Positions 10,292 to 20,238 are shown, counted from the stretch's first letter. The stretch is DNA of 64,000 nucleotides from Oscillospiraceae bacterium (GCA_015067315.1 SVMR01000003.1:79737-143736); one strand, 5' to 3'. Translations and numbers: made by a program. The notes: a model not told the origin generated them from the sequence alone.

Positions 10292-10606
10292 ATGTCTGCA
10301 ATTCATTTCACTCCCGAAGAATTCAATAAAACAATTTCCGAAAGCCCCGCAATCGTTGATTTCTGGGCAACCTGGTGCGGTCCCTGCAAAATGCTCGGTC
10401 CGGTAATCGAACAGCTTGCGGATGAGCTTGAAGACAAAATCCCCGTCGGAAAACTCGACGTTGACGAATGCCGCGAAATCGCAATGGAATACGGAGTAAT
10501 GTCCATTCCCACCGTTATTTATTTTAAAAACGGCGTTGAGGTAAAACGCTTCGTCGGAGTTCAGACAAAAGAAAAGCTCCTTGATGCGGCAAAAGAACTT
10601 GAATAA
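10292..10606 (+). CDS. Thioredoxin
   Basis: WATWCGPCKM active site; cis-Pro SIPT. Confidence 0.95.
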   Translation: MSAIHFTPEEFNKTISESPAIVDFWATWCGPCKMLGPVIEQLADELEDKIPVGKLDVDECREIAMEYGVMSIPTVIYFKNGVEVKRFVGVQTKEKLLDAAKELE

Positions 10607-10612
10607 AAAAAC

Positions 10613-10646
10613 ACAAAAAAAGGCAGCTTGAAGCTGCCTTTTTATT
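10613..10646. terminator. Bidirectional terminator
   Basis: AAAAAGGCAGCTTGAAGCTGCCTTTTT between convergent genes. Confidence 0.9.
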
Positions 10647-10649
10647 TTA

Positions 10650-11924
10650 TTATTCTTCCGCTTCCGCAACAAGTTTGTCGCGATAAGCTTTTGCCGCCTG
10701 TTCGGTTTTGTTGTCGCCGAAGTGATAATAAACCCTTCCCTTAAGCGTATCCGGAAGATACTGCTGTTTTACGTAATGATTCTTATAGTTATGGGCATAT
10801 TTATATTTCGGGGGTTTATGTCCGCCGGCGGATTTCGGATGCACGTTCACAAGATGTTCCGGAACTTCGCCGGAAAGTCCGTTCCGGACGTCCGCAAGAG
10901 CCGCCCCGATTGCCTCAACTCCGCTGTTGGATTTCGGCGCGGTGCAAAGAAGGATAACCGCATCCGCAAGAGGAAGCTGCGCTTCCGGAAGACCAAGCTG
11001 GAGAGCCGTATCCACGCAGGCTTTCACTATCGGAATCGCCATGGGATATGCAAGGCCGATATCTTCGCAGGCTATTGCAAGAAGGCGGCGGCAGGGGGAA
11101 ATTATATCTCCCGCGTCGATAAATCTTGCAAGATAATGGAGCGCGGCGTTTTCGTCGGAACCCCGGACGGATTTATGGAAGGCGGAAAGAATCTCAAAAT
11201 GATCGTCCCCTTCCTTATCGTAACGGTTTGCGCTTCTTTGAGCAGCGGCATGAGCATCTTCGAGAGAAAGGATTCTTTCCCCGTGCTCATTGAGCTTTGA
11301 ACCGAGCCAGCAGGCTTCCAGGGCGTTGAGCGCTTTTCTTGCGTCGCCGGAACAATGGAAGGAAATATGGCGGAGAACGCCTTCCTCAACGTTTATCTTT
11401 GTTCCGTCGTCGTGCTCAAGTTTTTTGACCGCTCTTTCAAGGGCGCGTTCGATTTCAGAAGGTTCGATAGGTTTGAATTCAAAAACCGTACTGCGGCTTA
11501 AAATGGCGTTATAAACGTAAAAATAGGGGTTTTCGGTGGTGGACGCAATAAGCGTCACTCTTCCGTCCTCAATGAATTCAAGAAGGGTCTGCTGCTGTTT
11601 TTTGTTGAGGTACTGTATCTCGTCAAGATAGAGAAGAACGCCCTGAGCACCGTCGATTCCGGCGGTTTCCGCAAAAACCTCTTTTATATCCGCGGTTGAG
11701 CACGAAGTTCCGTTGAGGTGGCAAAGTTTTTTGTTTGCGATTTTTGCGATTATCCGCGCAACGGTTGTTTTTCCCGTTCCGGAAGGTCCGAAGAAGATAA
11801 GATTCGGGATAACTCCGGAATCCGCAATTTTCCGAAGCAGCTTTCCTTCGCCGAGGATATGCTGCTGACCGCAGACTTCGGATAATTCAGTTGGTCTTAA
11901 TCTGTCGGCAAGGGGTGCGGACAT
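10650..11924 (-). CDS. rarA: Replication-associated recombination protein A (RarA/MgsA AAA+ ATPase)
   Basis: Walker A GPSGTGKTT, LYLDEIQYLNKKQQQ, C-terminal MgsA domain. Confidence 0.93.
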   Translation of the reverse strand: MSAPLADRLRPTELSEVCGQQHILGEGKLLRKIADSGVIPNLIFFGPSGTGKTTVARIIAKIANKKLCHLNGTSCSTADIKEVFAETAGIDGAQGVLLYLDEIQYLNKKQQQTLLEFIEDGRVTLIASTTENPYFYVYNAILSRSTVFEFKPIEPSEIERALERAVKKLEHDDGTKINVEEGVLRHISFHCSGDARKALNALEACWLGSKLNEHGERILSLEDAHAAAQRSANRYDKEGDDHFEILSAFHKSVRGSDENAALHYLARFIDAGDIISPCRRLLAIACEDIGLAYPMAIPIVKACVDTALQLGLPEAQLPLADAVILLCTAPKSNSGVEAIGAALADVRNGLSGEVPEHLVNVHPKSAGGHKPPKYKYAHNYKNHYVKQQYLPDTLKGRVYYHFGDNKTEQAAKAYRDKLVAEAEE

Positions 11925-11946
11925 TCGGTGTCATCTCTTTTCGTTC

Positions 11947-13200
11947 TTATTCATAAAGCGGGAATTTTTTGCAAAGTTCCGCAACTCCGGCTTTGACTTC
12001 CTCCGCGCTGTTTTCATAATCAAAGGTTATTTTTGCAATAAATTCCGCAATTTTTTCCATTTCTTCCGTACCGAATCCTCTTGTTGTAACGGAAGGGGTT
12101 CCAAGACGCAAGCCGCTTGTAACAAAAGGAGAAGCCGGATCGCCAGGAATCATATTTTTGTTTGCGGTGATGTTTACGGAATCAAGGCGTTGTTCAAGTT
12201 CCTTTCCGCTAACTCCGGTTCCACGAAGATTGAGCATCATAAGATGGTTGTCGGTTCCGCCGGAAACGAGTTTAAGTCCGTTTTTGATAAGGGCATCCGC
12301 AAGCGCAGCCGCGTTTTCTCTTACTCTGTGCTGATATTCCCTGAATTCCGGTTTAAGAGCTTCGCCGAAGCAGACTGCTTTTGCTGCGATTATATGCTCA
12401 AGCGGGCCGCCCTGGGTTCCGGGGAAAATTGCCTTATCGATTGCTTTTGCATACTGTTCCTTGCAAAGAATAAGTCCGCCGCGGGGTCCGCGGAGAGTTT
12501 TATGGGTTGTGGTCGTGACAACGTCCGCATAGGGAACGGGAGATTCATGTTCACCCGCGGCAACAAGTCCCGCAATATGCGCCATATCGACCATCATATA
12601 TGCGCCGGCTTCGTCGCAGATTTCGCGGATTTTTTTGAAGTCGATGGCTCTCGGATATGCGGAAGCGCCCGCAACGATTATTTTCGGTTTGCATTCAAGC
12701 GCAATTCTTCTGACTTCCTCATAATCGATTCTTCCGGTTTCGGAATCAACTCCGTAGGGAACAAAATTATATGCTTTTCCGGAAAAGTTCACCGGGCTTC
12801 CGTGGGTAAGATGTCCGCCTTCCGCAAGATTCATGCCCATAATGGTGTCGCCGAATTCCGCAAGGGCAAAATATGCCGCAAGGTTTGCCTGGGCACCGGA
12901 ATGGGGCTGAACGTTTGCGTGTTCCGCGCCGAAAAGCCTGCAGGCTCTTTCCCTTGCAAGGTTTTCCGCTTCGTCAACAAACTGGCATCCGCCGTAATAT
13001 CTGTGCGCGGGATATCCTTCCGCATATTTATTTGTAAGAACGGAACCCATTGCGGCCATTACCGCCGGAGAAACAAAGTTTTCCGAAGCAATGAGTTCGA
13101 TGTTTCCGCGCTGGCGCAAAAGTTCGCGCTCCATCATTTCCGCAAGTTCCGGATCCTCTTTTCCGACAAATCCTATTGTATCAATAATATCGCTGTACAT
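11947..13200 (-). CDS. glyA: Serine hydroxymethyltransferase
   Basis: [29 protein letters not shown]. Confidence 0.97.
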   Translation of the reverse strand: MYSDIIDTIGFVGKEDPELAEMMERELLRQRGNIELIASENFVSPAVMAAMGSVLTNKYAEGYPAHRYYGGCQFVDEAENLARERACRLFGAEHANVQPHSGAQANLAAYFALAEFGDTIMGMNLAEGGHLTHGSPVNFSGKAYNFVPYGVDSETGRIDYEEVRRIALECKPKIIVAGASAYPRAIDFKKIREICDEAGAYMMVDMAHIAGLVAAGEHESPVPYADVVTTTTHKTLRGPRGGLILCKEQYAKAIDKAIFPGTQGGPLEHIIAAKAVCFGEALKPEFREYQHRVRENAAALADALIKNGLKLVSGGTDNHLMMLNLRGTGVSGKELEQRLDSVNITANKNMIPGDPASPFVTSGLRLGTPSVTTRGFGTEEMEKIAEFIAKITFDYENSAEEVKAGVAELCKKFPLYE

Positions 13201-13380
13201 GTTAAACCACTCCTGTTAAAAATCAGAAATTGCTATTATAGATTATAGATTAATTCTTTCAAAAAAACAATGGATTTTAAATTTTTCATCATTTTTCCAT
13301 AATATTTATAAATTCTTCTTTATCCTTTTGTTTTTTTATGATATACTTTTTTTAATATCCATCCGGAGGAAGTTTATACA

Positions 13381-14307
13381 ATGAATTACGTTTTTATAAT
13401 AAACCCCGTTGCGGGAAAAGGAAAAAATTCCGAAGAAATCGCAAAACATATAAGGGAATTTTTTGCCGGAAGAAACGACAACATCCATATCTATCTTTCA
13501 AAAGCTCCCGGCGACGCGATCCGTTTCGGAAGGGAATATCCCATTCCCGAAGGCGAAGAAGTCTGCTTTGTTGCCTGCGGCGGCGACGGAACATTTTATG
13601 AAACAGTAAACGGTGCTTTCGGAAGACCCGGCGCAAGTTTTGCAATATATCCTTCCGGTTCCGGAAACGATTTTATAAAATCCGTCGGCGGAAAACCGGA
13701 AGATTATCTCAATCTTCAAAAGCTTGTTGAGGGAAAAACCGAAATTTATGATGCTCTTGAATGCAACGGACATATCTGCTCCAACATCTGCAACATCGGA
13801 ATCGATTCCGTAATTGCCGACAGAATCAACCGCTATAAAACCATCCCCGGCGTTTCCGGGTCAATGGCATACAATATTTCAACGGCAGTCACCGTCGGCG
13901 GCGGACTTTTCCACAGCCTTGCAATGCCCATGAAAATAACTTTTGATGACGGCGAAGTTTTTGAAGACCGCTGTATGTTCTCCGTTTTCGGAAACGGACA
14001 GGTCTATGGCGGCGGATACCATGCCGTTCCGGAAGCAAAACTCAACGACGGACTCATTGATTTCTGCACAGTTTCCGAAATCGGCGTTCTCCGTATCGCA
14101 AAGGTGATCGGAATTTATAAAAAGGGCGAGCATGTCGGAAATCCCGCTCTTGCGGATATCCTCAAAATGCGCCGCTGCAAAAACGCAAAAATCGAAAGTT
14201 CCGAACTTCTTACCGTAAGCATCGACGGCGAAATTTCAAAGACAAAATCCGTCGAAATAAAAATGCTTCCCGCTTCCCTTCCTTTCAGGGTCCCGAATTT
14301 CGGCTGA
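13381..14307 (+). CDS. Diacylglycerol/lipid kinase, DagK/YegS family
   Basis: FIINPVAGKGK, ACGGDGTFYETVNG, YPSGSGNDF. Confidence 0.92.
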   Translation: MNYVFIINPVAGKGKNSEEIAKHIREFFAGRNDNIHIYLSKAPGDAIRFGREYPIPEGEEVCFVACGGDGTFYETVNGAFGRPGASFAIYPSGSGNDFIKSVGGKPEDYLNLQKLVEGKTEIYDALECNGHICSNICNIGIDSVIADRINRYKTIPGVSGSMAYNISTAVTVGGGLFHSLAMPMKITFDDGEVFEDRCMFSVFGNGQVYGGGYHAVPEAKLNDGLIDFCTVSEIGVLRIAKVIGIYKKGEHVGNPALADILKMRRCKNAKIESSELLTVSIDGEISKTKSVEIKMLPASLPFRVPNFG

Positions 14308-14308
14308 T

Positions 14309-14803
14309 ATGAAAACGGAAAGAATAACCCACGCATTCAGTCCGGTTTTCGATTCCGAAAGCCGGATTCTTGTTCTCGGAACAATGCCTTCGCCGAAAAG
14401 CCGGGAACTCGGTTTTTATTATTCCCATCCGAGAAACCGTTTCTGGCCGGTTCTTGCGGAAATTTTCGGTGAGGAAATTCCCGGGACGCCGGAAGAAAAG
14501 AAAAATTTCTGTCTTCGGCATAAAATCGCCCTCTGGGACGTTCTCAAAGAATGTGAAATCGAAGGCGCTTCCGATTCAAGCATAAAAAACGCTGTTCCGA
14601 ACGATATTTCGATCATCCTGAACAGCGCGGATATAAAAGCAATTTTTGCCACCGGAACAACGGCCGCAAAACTTTATAAAAAATTCATCGAGCCGGAAAC
14701 GAAAATTCCGGCAATCGTTTTGCCTTCAACAAGCCCCGCAAACGCAAAGGTTAAATTCGAGGAACTTTGCGAGGAATATAAAATTATTCTGGAATATTTA
14801 TAA
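14309..14803 (+). CDS. Hypoxanthine/deoxyinosine DNA glycosylase (UDG family 6-like)
   Basis: LGTMPSPKSRE...FYYSHPRNRFW and LPSTSPAN motifs; start within a few bp of the upstream stop. Confidence 0.8.
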   Translation: MKTERITHAFSPVFDSESRILVLGTMPSPKSRELGFYYSHPRNRFWPVLAEIFGEEIPGTPEEKKNFCLRHKIALWDVLKECEIEGASDSSIKNAVPNDISIILNSADIKAIFATGTTAAKLYKKFIEPETKIPAIVLPSTSPANAKVKFEELCEEYKIILEYL

Positions 14804-14838
14804 AAAAATCCCGTTCTGATGAACGGGATTTTTCTTTT
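14803..14838. terminator. Bidirectional terminator
   Basis: AAAAAAATCCCGTTCTGATGAACGGGATTTTTC. Confidence 0.88.
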
Positions 14839-15768
14839 TTATTCTTTGATTTTCTCTGCGATTTTCTGAAGATCCTCAACGGAATCCGCGATGAAGGCGT
14901 TTGCTTCGCCGGCAACGTTTTTGACCGCTGTGAGAAGGTCCTTGTCTTTTCCGAGGATTACGAAGGTATCGAATCCGTCATCGACGGAAGCGGCAAGAGC
15001 TTCGTAGAAACGGACGGCGTTTACCTGCTGTTTTGCAAAATAATCGGAAGGAAGAGTCATAACGTCAACAAGTTTTCCATATAAAGTGGAATACATCTTT
15101 GTGGAAAGGTCGCTGTGGCGGATATTTCTCATAACGTCCTGGAGTTTTGAAACATAGGGGAAAACCATTACGGAATGGAGCGGAAGAGAATCCTTGAGTT
15201 TTACGGAATTTACTTTGTGTTTCGCAAGTTCCTTGAGAACCGCTTTAAGGCCTTCCTCATCGCCGATAATAACGGTCTGTTCCGGAGCCTCAACCGCGGT
15301 CATCTGAACAAATCCCGCAAGGCATTTATCGGAAGCGAGGCTTACGAATTCATGCTTTACGTTGCGAAGACGGTAGGTATCAAGTCTTCCTGCTCCAACA
15401 GCTTCCTTTCTCATATCGCGGTAGGCGTTTGCAACGGCAATTCCGTCTTCAAGGGAAAAGACGTTTCCGGCGGTCATTGCGGTGATTTCGCCTGCGGAAT
15501 AGCCGATGAATGCTTCCGGCGCGGGAAGAATTTCCTTTGCCGCTTCCGCAAGGGAAAGCTGATGAAGAAGCTGGAGCTGGAAGGAAACTTCCTCGTCGGT
15601 AACTTCGGCGGCTCTTCCTTTTGAAGAAATTTCCGCCGCATCAAAACCGAGAACAGCGGAAGCTTTTTCGTAAATTTCTTTTACGTTTTCGGAATATTCA
15701 GAAATTCCCTTTCCCATTCCCGCATGGGAACAGCCGTAGCCGGGAAATACAAAAGCAAGTTTTTTCAA
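14839..15768 (-). CDS. Divergent ACP S-malonyltransferase-like protein (FabD family)
   Basis: FPGYG N-terminus, GYSAGE nucleophile elbow, LPLHSVM; lies next to acpP. Confidence 0.8.
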   Translation of the reverse strand: MKKLAFVFPGYGCSHAGMGKGISEYSENVKEIYEKASAVLGFDAAEISSKGRAAEVTDEEVSFQLQLLHQLSLAEAAKEILPAPEAFIGYSAGEITAMTAGNVFSLEDGIAVANAYRDMRKEAVGAGRLDTYRLRNVKHEFVSLASDKCLAGFVQMTAVEAPEQTVIIGDEEGLKAVLKELAKHKVNSVKLKDSLPLHSVMVFPYVSKLQDVMRNIRHSDLSTKMYSTLYGKLVDVMTLPSDYFAKQQVNAVRFYEALAASVDDGFDTFVILGKDKDLLTAVKNVAGEANAFIADSVEDLQKIAEKIKE

Positions 15769-15883
15769 GATAAAATACCCTCCGTATGCAATGATGCAGA
15801 ATAATACAAATACTAATATACCATAAATTTCGGCGATTTCAAGATTAAACCAAAAACTTAGGATAAATTTATCCGAAAAAGCA

Positions 15884-15912
15884 TTGACAACTCAAAATGT
15901 TTTATATATTAT
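15884..15912 (+). promoter_or_regulatory. Sigma-A promoter of acpP (TTGACA-N17-TATTAT)
   Basis: TTGACA at 15884-15889; TATTAT at 15907-15912. Confidence 0.65.
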
Positions 15913-15977
15913 ATTTAAAGGCAAAAACAAACGGCCTTATAAAAAAAGCCCGTTTTTATTTTTAGGAGGTAATTTCA

Positions 15978-16205
15978 ATGGTATTTGAAAAAGTAAGAGA
16001 AATTCTTTGCGATCAGCTTGACCTTGAACCCGAAGACATTACCCTTGATACCAACATCATCGACGATCTCGGCGCAGATTCCCTTGATCTCGTTGACTTT
16101 GTAATGTCCCTTGAAGACGAGTTCGACAAAGAGATTCCCGACGAGGACGTCGAAAATATCAGAACTGTCGGCGATATCGTTTCTTACATCGAAAATTCCC
16201 TTTAA
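15978..16205 (+). CDS. acpP: Acyl carrier protein
   Basis: [21 protein letters not shown] phosphopantetheine site; SD AGGAGG. Confidence 0.95.
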   Translation: MVFEKVREILCDQLDLEPEDITLDTNIIDDLGADSLDLVDFVMSLEDEFDKEIPDEDVENIRTVGDIVSYIENSL

Positions 16206-16239
16206 TTTTTCAATAATTCAGAAATATTGGAAATGAAGA

Positions 16240-16272
16240 TCGCGGAACGGGAGCGTTCCGCTATTTTCGTTT
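16240..16272 (+). terminator. Terminator-like hairpin (GCGGAACGGGAGCGTTCCGC)
   Basis: Perfect stem followed by a T-rich stretch. Confidence 0.6.
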
Positions 16273-16297
16273 TATGCCAGTAAGGAGTTGTAAAAAA

Positions 16298-17734
16298 ATG
16301 GCAGACCAGAAAAAAATGGTAGAGGCGATAACCTCAATGGAGGACGACTTCGCCCAGTGGTACACCGACGTTGTCAAAAAAGCCGAACTCATAGATTATT
16401 CCAGCGTCCGCGGATGCATGGTTCTCCGTCCTTACGGATACGCAATCTGGGAAAACATCCAGAAGCTTTTTGACGCGCGTTTTAAAGCAACCGGTCACGA
16501 AAACGTTTATATGCCCATGTTCATTCCCGAAAGCCTTCTTCAGAAGGAAAAAGACCATATCGAAGGCTTTGCTCCGGAAGTTGCATGGATCACCATGGGC
16601 GGCGGCGAACAGCTTCAGGAAAGAATGTGCGTACGCCCCACTTCCGAAACCCTTTTCTGCGACCATTACGCACACGTAATCAAATCCTACCGCGACCTTC
16701 CGAAACTTTATAACCAGTGGTGCAGCGTTGTACGCTGGGAAAAAACAACCCGTCCTTTTCTCCGCTCCATGGAATTCCTCTGGCAGGAAGGACACACCAT
16801 GCACGAAACCGCAGAGGAAGCTATCGCTGAAACCGAACAGATGCTCAACATCTATGCCGACGTTTGCGAAAAGAACTTTGCGATCCCGATGATCAAAGGT
16901 CAGAAAACCGAAAAGGAAAAATTCGCAGGTGCGGAAGCAACCTATACCATCGAAGCCATGATGCACGACGGCAAGGCTCTTCAGTCCGGCACTTCCCATT
17001 TCTTCGGCGACGGCTTTGCAAAAGCTTTTGACGTTCAGTTCACCGGCCGCGACAACCAGCTTCATACCCCGTTCGAAACTTCCTGGGGCGTTTCCACCCG
17101 CCTTATCGGCGCAATCATCATGACCCACGGCGACAACAACGGACTTGTTCTTCCTCCCGACGTTGCTCCCATCCAGGTTGTAATCGTTCCCGCTCAGCAA
17201 CACAAGGAAGGCGTTCTTGATGCGGCAAACGCAGTTAAGGAACGTCTTGCAAAATTCTGCCGCGTAAAACTCGACGACAGCGAACAGACCCCCGGCTGGA
17301 AATTTGCGGAATATGAAATGAAAGGCGTTCCGGTACGTCTTGAAATCGGTCCCCGCGATATTGCAAACAACCAGTGCGTTCTTGTCCGCCGCGACAACCG
17401 CGAAAAATATTTCGTATCTCTCGATGAGCTTGAAACCAAGATTCCCGAAATTCTTGGACTTGTTCGCGACGGTCTTTACCAGCGCGCTCTTGAAAACAGA
17501 GAAAACCGCACCTTTGCCGCCCATGACCTTGATGAATTCATCAAAATCGCAAACAGCGGCAACTGTTTCATCAAATCCATGTGGTGCGGTGACCGCGAAT
17601 GCGAAGACAAACTCAAAGAAGTTGCGGGCGTTTCTTCCCGCTGCATGCCTTTTGAGCAGGAACACATTGCCGACGTTTGTCCCGTTTGCGGAAAACCCGC
17701 AACCAAAATGGTATATTGGGGCAAAGCATACTGA
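16298..17734 (+). CDS. proS: Prolyl-tRNA synthetase, archaeal/eukaryotic (short) type
   Basis: Class II motifs ([35 protein letters not shown]-like); SD AAGGAG puts start at 16298, not 16274. Confidence 0.93.
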   Translation: MADQKKMVEAITSMEDDFAQWYTDVVKKAELIDYSSVRGCMVLRPYGYAIWENIQKLFDARFKATGHENVYMPMFIPESLLQKEKDHIEGFAPEVAWITMGGGEQLQERMCVRPTSETLFCDHYAHVIKSYRDLPKLYNQWCSVVRWEKTTRPFLRSMEFLWQEGHTMHETAEEAIAETEQMLNIYADVCEKNFAIPMIKGQKTEKEKFAGAEATYTIEAMMHDGKALQSGTSHFFGDGFAKAFDVQFTGRDNQLHTPFETSWGVSTRLIGAIIMTHGDNNGLVLPPDVAPIQVVIVPAQQHKEGVLDAANAVKERLAKFCRVKLDDSEQTPGWKFAEYEMKGVPVRLEIGPRDIANNQCVLVRRDNREKYFVSLDELETKIPEILGLVRDGLYQRALENRENRTFAAHDLDEFIKIANSGNCFIKSMWCGDRECEDKLKEVAGVSSRCMPFEQEHIADVCPVCGKPATKMVYWGKAY

Positions 17735-17750
17735 TATAATTCATGCAGAT

Positions 17751-17782
17751 AAAAACGGCACGCAGGGCGTGCCGTTTTTTAC
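17751..17782 (+). terminator. Intrinsic terminator
   Basis: AAAACGGCACGCAGGGCGTGCCGTTTTTT. Confidence 0.9.
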
Positions 17783-17848
17783 TGTTGATATTTTCTTTAC
17801 AAAGTGTTATATTTTAATCATTATATAAATATCAGGAGAAAGATAAAA

Positions 17849-18553
17849 ATGAAAAAGTTAATTGCTTTGTTCCTTTCGCTTATAATGGTTTTTTCCCTTT
17901 GCTCCTGCCAGGGAAAAATTTCCGCCGAAGAACGCAGCGCCGCAAACGAAATAATCGAAAAACTCAACACCGTTTTCACAACCCACCAGAACGCAAACGA
18001 AGACGTTCTTACCGCAAACAGCCTTACCGCTTCCTCCGGATGCGAAACAAAAATGAGCGATCTCACTTCCCGTCTTAAATATGTTTCCCATGATGAATTC
18101 GTTGAAGCGCTTGCTTCCGTTGTTGCGCTTCTTGCGGATGAGGAAGGCGGCGACGCAAACGCGGTATATGAAATGTGCATGTCAATGGAAGACCCGAGCG
18201 AAATATTCTCCCTTTTCGACGAAAGTTTTGTGCCGAACCTCTGCGGAATGGCTATTCAGGCTCATACATCCGTTCTTTCCGGAACCGACGAAATTCTTGA
18301 ACAGGCAAAAAGCGAACTTGATGCTTTTGCGGAAAAATATCCGGATTCCGAAATTCTTGCCCCTCTTGAAGCCTATTGCAAAGCCGTAACCTCTTTCAGC
18401 GGCTATTGCGGCGAATACGCATTTTTGATCACAGATTCCGCCGCATCCGAAATCAGAATTCTTGAAAGCATCTGCGAAACCGCAAAAACCATGCTTGACG
18501 GTTCGGACAGCAAATTGCCCGACAACGCCCAGCTTGTTAACCCCGAAGAATAA
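17849..18553 (+). CDS. Lipoprotein of unknown function, paralogue of 19337-20002
   Basis: Lipobox (FSLCSC) and ~60% by-eye identity to the downstream paralogue; SD AGGAGA puts start at 17849. Confidence 0.85.
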   Translation: MKKLIALFLSLIMVFSLCSCQGKISAEERSAANEIIEKLNTVFTTHQNANEDVLTANSLTASSGCETKMSDLTSRLKYVSHDEFVEALASVVALLADEEGGDANAVYEMCMSMEDPSEIFSLFDESFVPNLCGMAIQAHTSVLSGTDEILEQAKSELDAFAEKYPDSEILAPLEAYCKAVTSFSGYCGEYAFLITDSAASEIRILESICETAKTMLDGSDSKLPDNAQLVNPEE

Positions 18554-18565
18554 ACTCCACCGCGC

Positions 18566-18600
18566 AATTGTAGGGAACGTCGTCCCCGACGTTCCGCAAA
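18566..18600. repeat. Dispersed GTAGGGAACGTCGTCCCCGACGTTCCGC palindromic element
   Basis: Also at 35749-35777 and, inverted, 37874-37901. Confidence 0.75.
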
Positions 18601-18613
18601 AAAACAGTCCGAT

Positions 18614-18652
18614 TAAAAACAGACGCACCTATCGGTGCGTCTGTTTTGTTTT
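18614..18652. terminator. Bidirectional terminator
   Basis: ACAGACGCACC TATC GGTGCGTCTGT flanked by A/T runs, between convergent genes. Confidence 0.9.
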
Positions 18653-18877
18653 TTATCTGAAATCAAACAGCTCTTTCGGAGTTACTTCAAGAACTTCGCA
18701 AAGCTTAAAAACAACGTCAAAAGAAACTCCGACGTTCCCGAGTTCTATTGCGCTTATATGGCTTCTGTCTATGTCAACCAATTCCGCAAGCTGGAGTTGG
18801 GTCAGTTTTTTGCGTTTACGGTAATAAACAACATTAAGTCCAAACTTTTCATAAAGTTCTTTGTATTCGGCTTTCAT
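18653..18877 (-). CDS. HTH XRE-family transcriptional regulator
   Basis: LTQLQLAELVDIDRSHISAIELGNVGVSFDVVFKLCEVLEVTPKELF. Confidence 0.92.
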   Translation of the reverse strand: MKAEYKELYEKFGLNVVYYRKRKKLTQLQLAELVDIDRSHISAIELGNVGVSFDVVFKLCEVLEVTPKELFDFR

Positions 18878-18878
18878 A

Positions 18879-18913
18879 AAAAATCACCTCAGTTATAATT
18901 TTAGGTGATTTTT
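18879..18913. promoter_or_regulatory. Candidate autoregulatory operator of the XRE gene
   Basis: Perfect 11-bp inverted repeat AAAAATCACCT-N13-AGGTGATTTTT over the xre SD/promoter. Confidence 0.65.
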
Positions 18914-18949
18914 ACAATTCATAAACCTTGTTGTAATAGCGTAATGCTA

Positions 18950-18978
18950 TTGACACAAGTCATTTTAAGTTTTATAAT
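18950..18978 (+). promoter_or_regulatory. Sigma-A promoter (TTGACA-N17-TATAAT) for the SHOCT/lipoprotein genes
   Basis: Perfect consensus hexamers with 17-bp spacer; inverted repeat AATAGC-N5-GCTATT (18935-18951) touches the -35. Confidence 0.85.
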
Positions 18979-19017
18979 AGATTTTACAAAAATTTCTTTT
19001 GAAAAGAGGATGAAAAA

Positions 19018-19311
19018 ATGGAATTTATTTTAACTCTCGCAATTGCCGCAGGTCTTGCATTTATTCCCGCAAACATTGCAAAGAAAAAAGGCAAAAGTTT
19101 CGGACTTTGGTGGTTCTATGGCTGGATGCTCTTCATTGTTGCGCTTATCCATTCCCTTCTTCTTCCCGACCCCAACGCCCAGGCAGCTCAGTCCGTTCAG
19201 AACACTGCTTCTTCCGCCGATGCTCTTGTTAAATATAAAGAGCTTCTTGATTCCGGCGTAATCACCCAGGAAGAATTTGACGAAAAGAAAAAACAGCTTC
19301 TTGAAAACTGA
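19018..19311 (+). CDS. Membrane protein with C-terminal SHOCT domain
   Basis: TM region then LVKYKELLDSGVITQEEFDEKKKQLL. Confidence 0.85.
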   Translation: MEFILTLAIAAGLAFIPANIAKKKGKSFGLWWFYGWMLFIVALIHSLLLPDPNAQAAQSVQNTASSADALVKYKELLDSGVITQEEFDEKKKQLLEN

Positions 19312-19336
19312 TTATTATTTTGAAAAGAGGAATAAA

Positions 19337-20002
19337 ATGAAAAAATTTGTTGTATTGCTTCTTGCAGTTGCGATGGTTTTCTCTCTTTGTTCTTGTCAGA
19401 GCGGACCTTCCGCGGAAGAAATCAACGCTGCATACGAAGTAATTGATAATCTCGATATCGTTTATACAAATCATAAAAATGCAAACGAGGATGTTATAAC
19501 TGCAAATGCCGTTTCCGCTTCCTCCGGATGTGCAACAAGAATGACCAGTCTTACCTCCCAGCTGAAACATATGACTCATGAAGAATTCGTAGAAGCTCTC
19601 GCTTCAATCGTTGCATTAATGGCTGAAGAACAGGGCAACAATGACCCGGGAGCAATATATGAATGGTGCGTATCCATGGACGACCCCAGCGATATGTTCT
19701 ATATTTTTAATGAAGCTTACGTACCTAAGGCTTGCGGAATGGCTATTCAGGGTCATGCATCCGCTCTTTCCGGAACTGATGAAATATTGGAAGAAGCAGG
19801 AAGCAAACTTGATAAATTCAAAACAGAATATCCGGATTCCGAAATGATTCCCGCTCTTGAAACTTATTATGAAGCAGTAGCTGCTTACAGCGAATATTGC
19901 ACATCCGCATTTGTAATCACTGATACGGTTTCACTCGAAATCGGGGTTTTGGAATCCTCCTGCGAGCTCGCAAGAGAATCTGTTATAAATTTTACTGCGT
20001 AA
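19337..20002 (+). CDS. Lipoprotein of unknown function, paralogue of 17849-18553
   Basis: Lipobox FSLCSC and conserved Cys positions shared with paralogue; SD AGAGG puts start at 19337. Confidence 0.85.
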   Translation: MKKFVVLLLAVAMVFSLCSCQSGPSAEEINAAYEVIDNLDIVYTNHKNANEDVITANAVSASSGCATRMTSLTSQLKHMTHEEFVEALASIVALMAEEQGNNDPGAIYEWCVSMDDPSDMFYIFNEAYVPKACGMAIQGHASALSGTDEILEEAGSKLDKFKTEYPDSEMIPALETYYEAVAAYSEYCTSAFVITDTVSLEIGVLESSCELARESVINFTA

Positions 20003-20016
20003 AGTGAGGTTCTAAA

Positions 20017-20238
20017 ATGAAAAAATTATTTGCTTTATTGATGGCTCTTATCATGGTTCTTTCTTTCTGTTCCTGCGGAGAAAGAGAGCTTACTCCGGAA
20101 GAACAACTTGCGGAAGCAAGAAAACAAACCGAATGGGCAAAGAAAAATGCCGATGCCGCGCAGAAAGAACTTGATGATCTTCGCGACGCCATTGACGAAT
20201 ACGAATATTGGAAAAATCAGGTTGAAAACGCAGGTTGA
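20017..20238 (+). CDS. Small coiled-coil lipoprotein
   Basis: Signal/lipobox LSFCSC followed by heptad-like helix. Confidence 0.75.
   Translation: MKKLFALLMALIMVLSFCSCGERELTPEEQLAEARKQTEWAKKNADAAQKELDDLRDAIDEYEYWKNQVENAG

Noticed and set aside
12190-13248. 352-aa ORF antisense to glyA
   Set aside because: Opposite a conserved enzyme; artefact
16334-17665. 443-aa ORF antisense to proS
   Set aside because: Same codon-bias artefact; no recognisable domain and opposite strand is conserved ProRS
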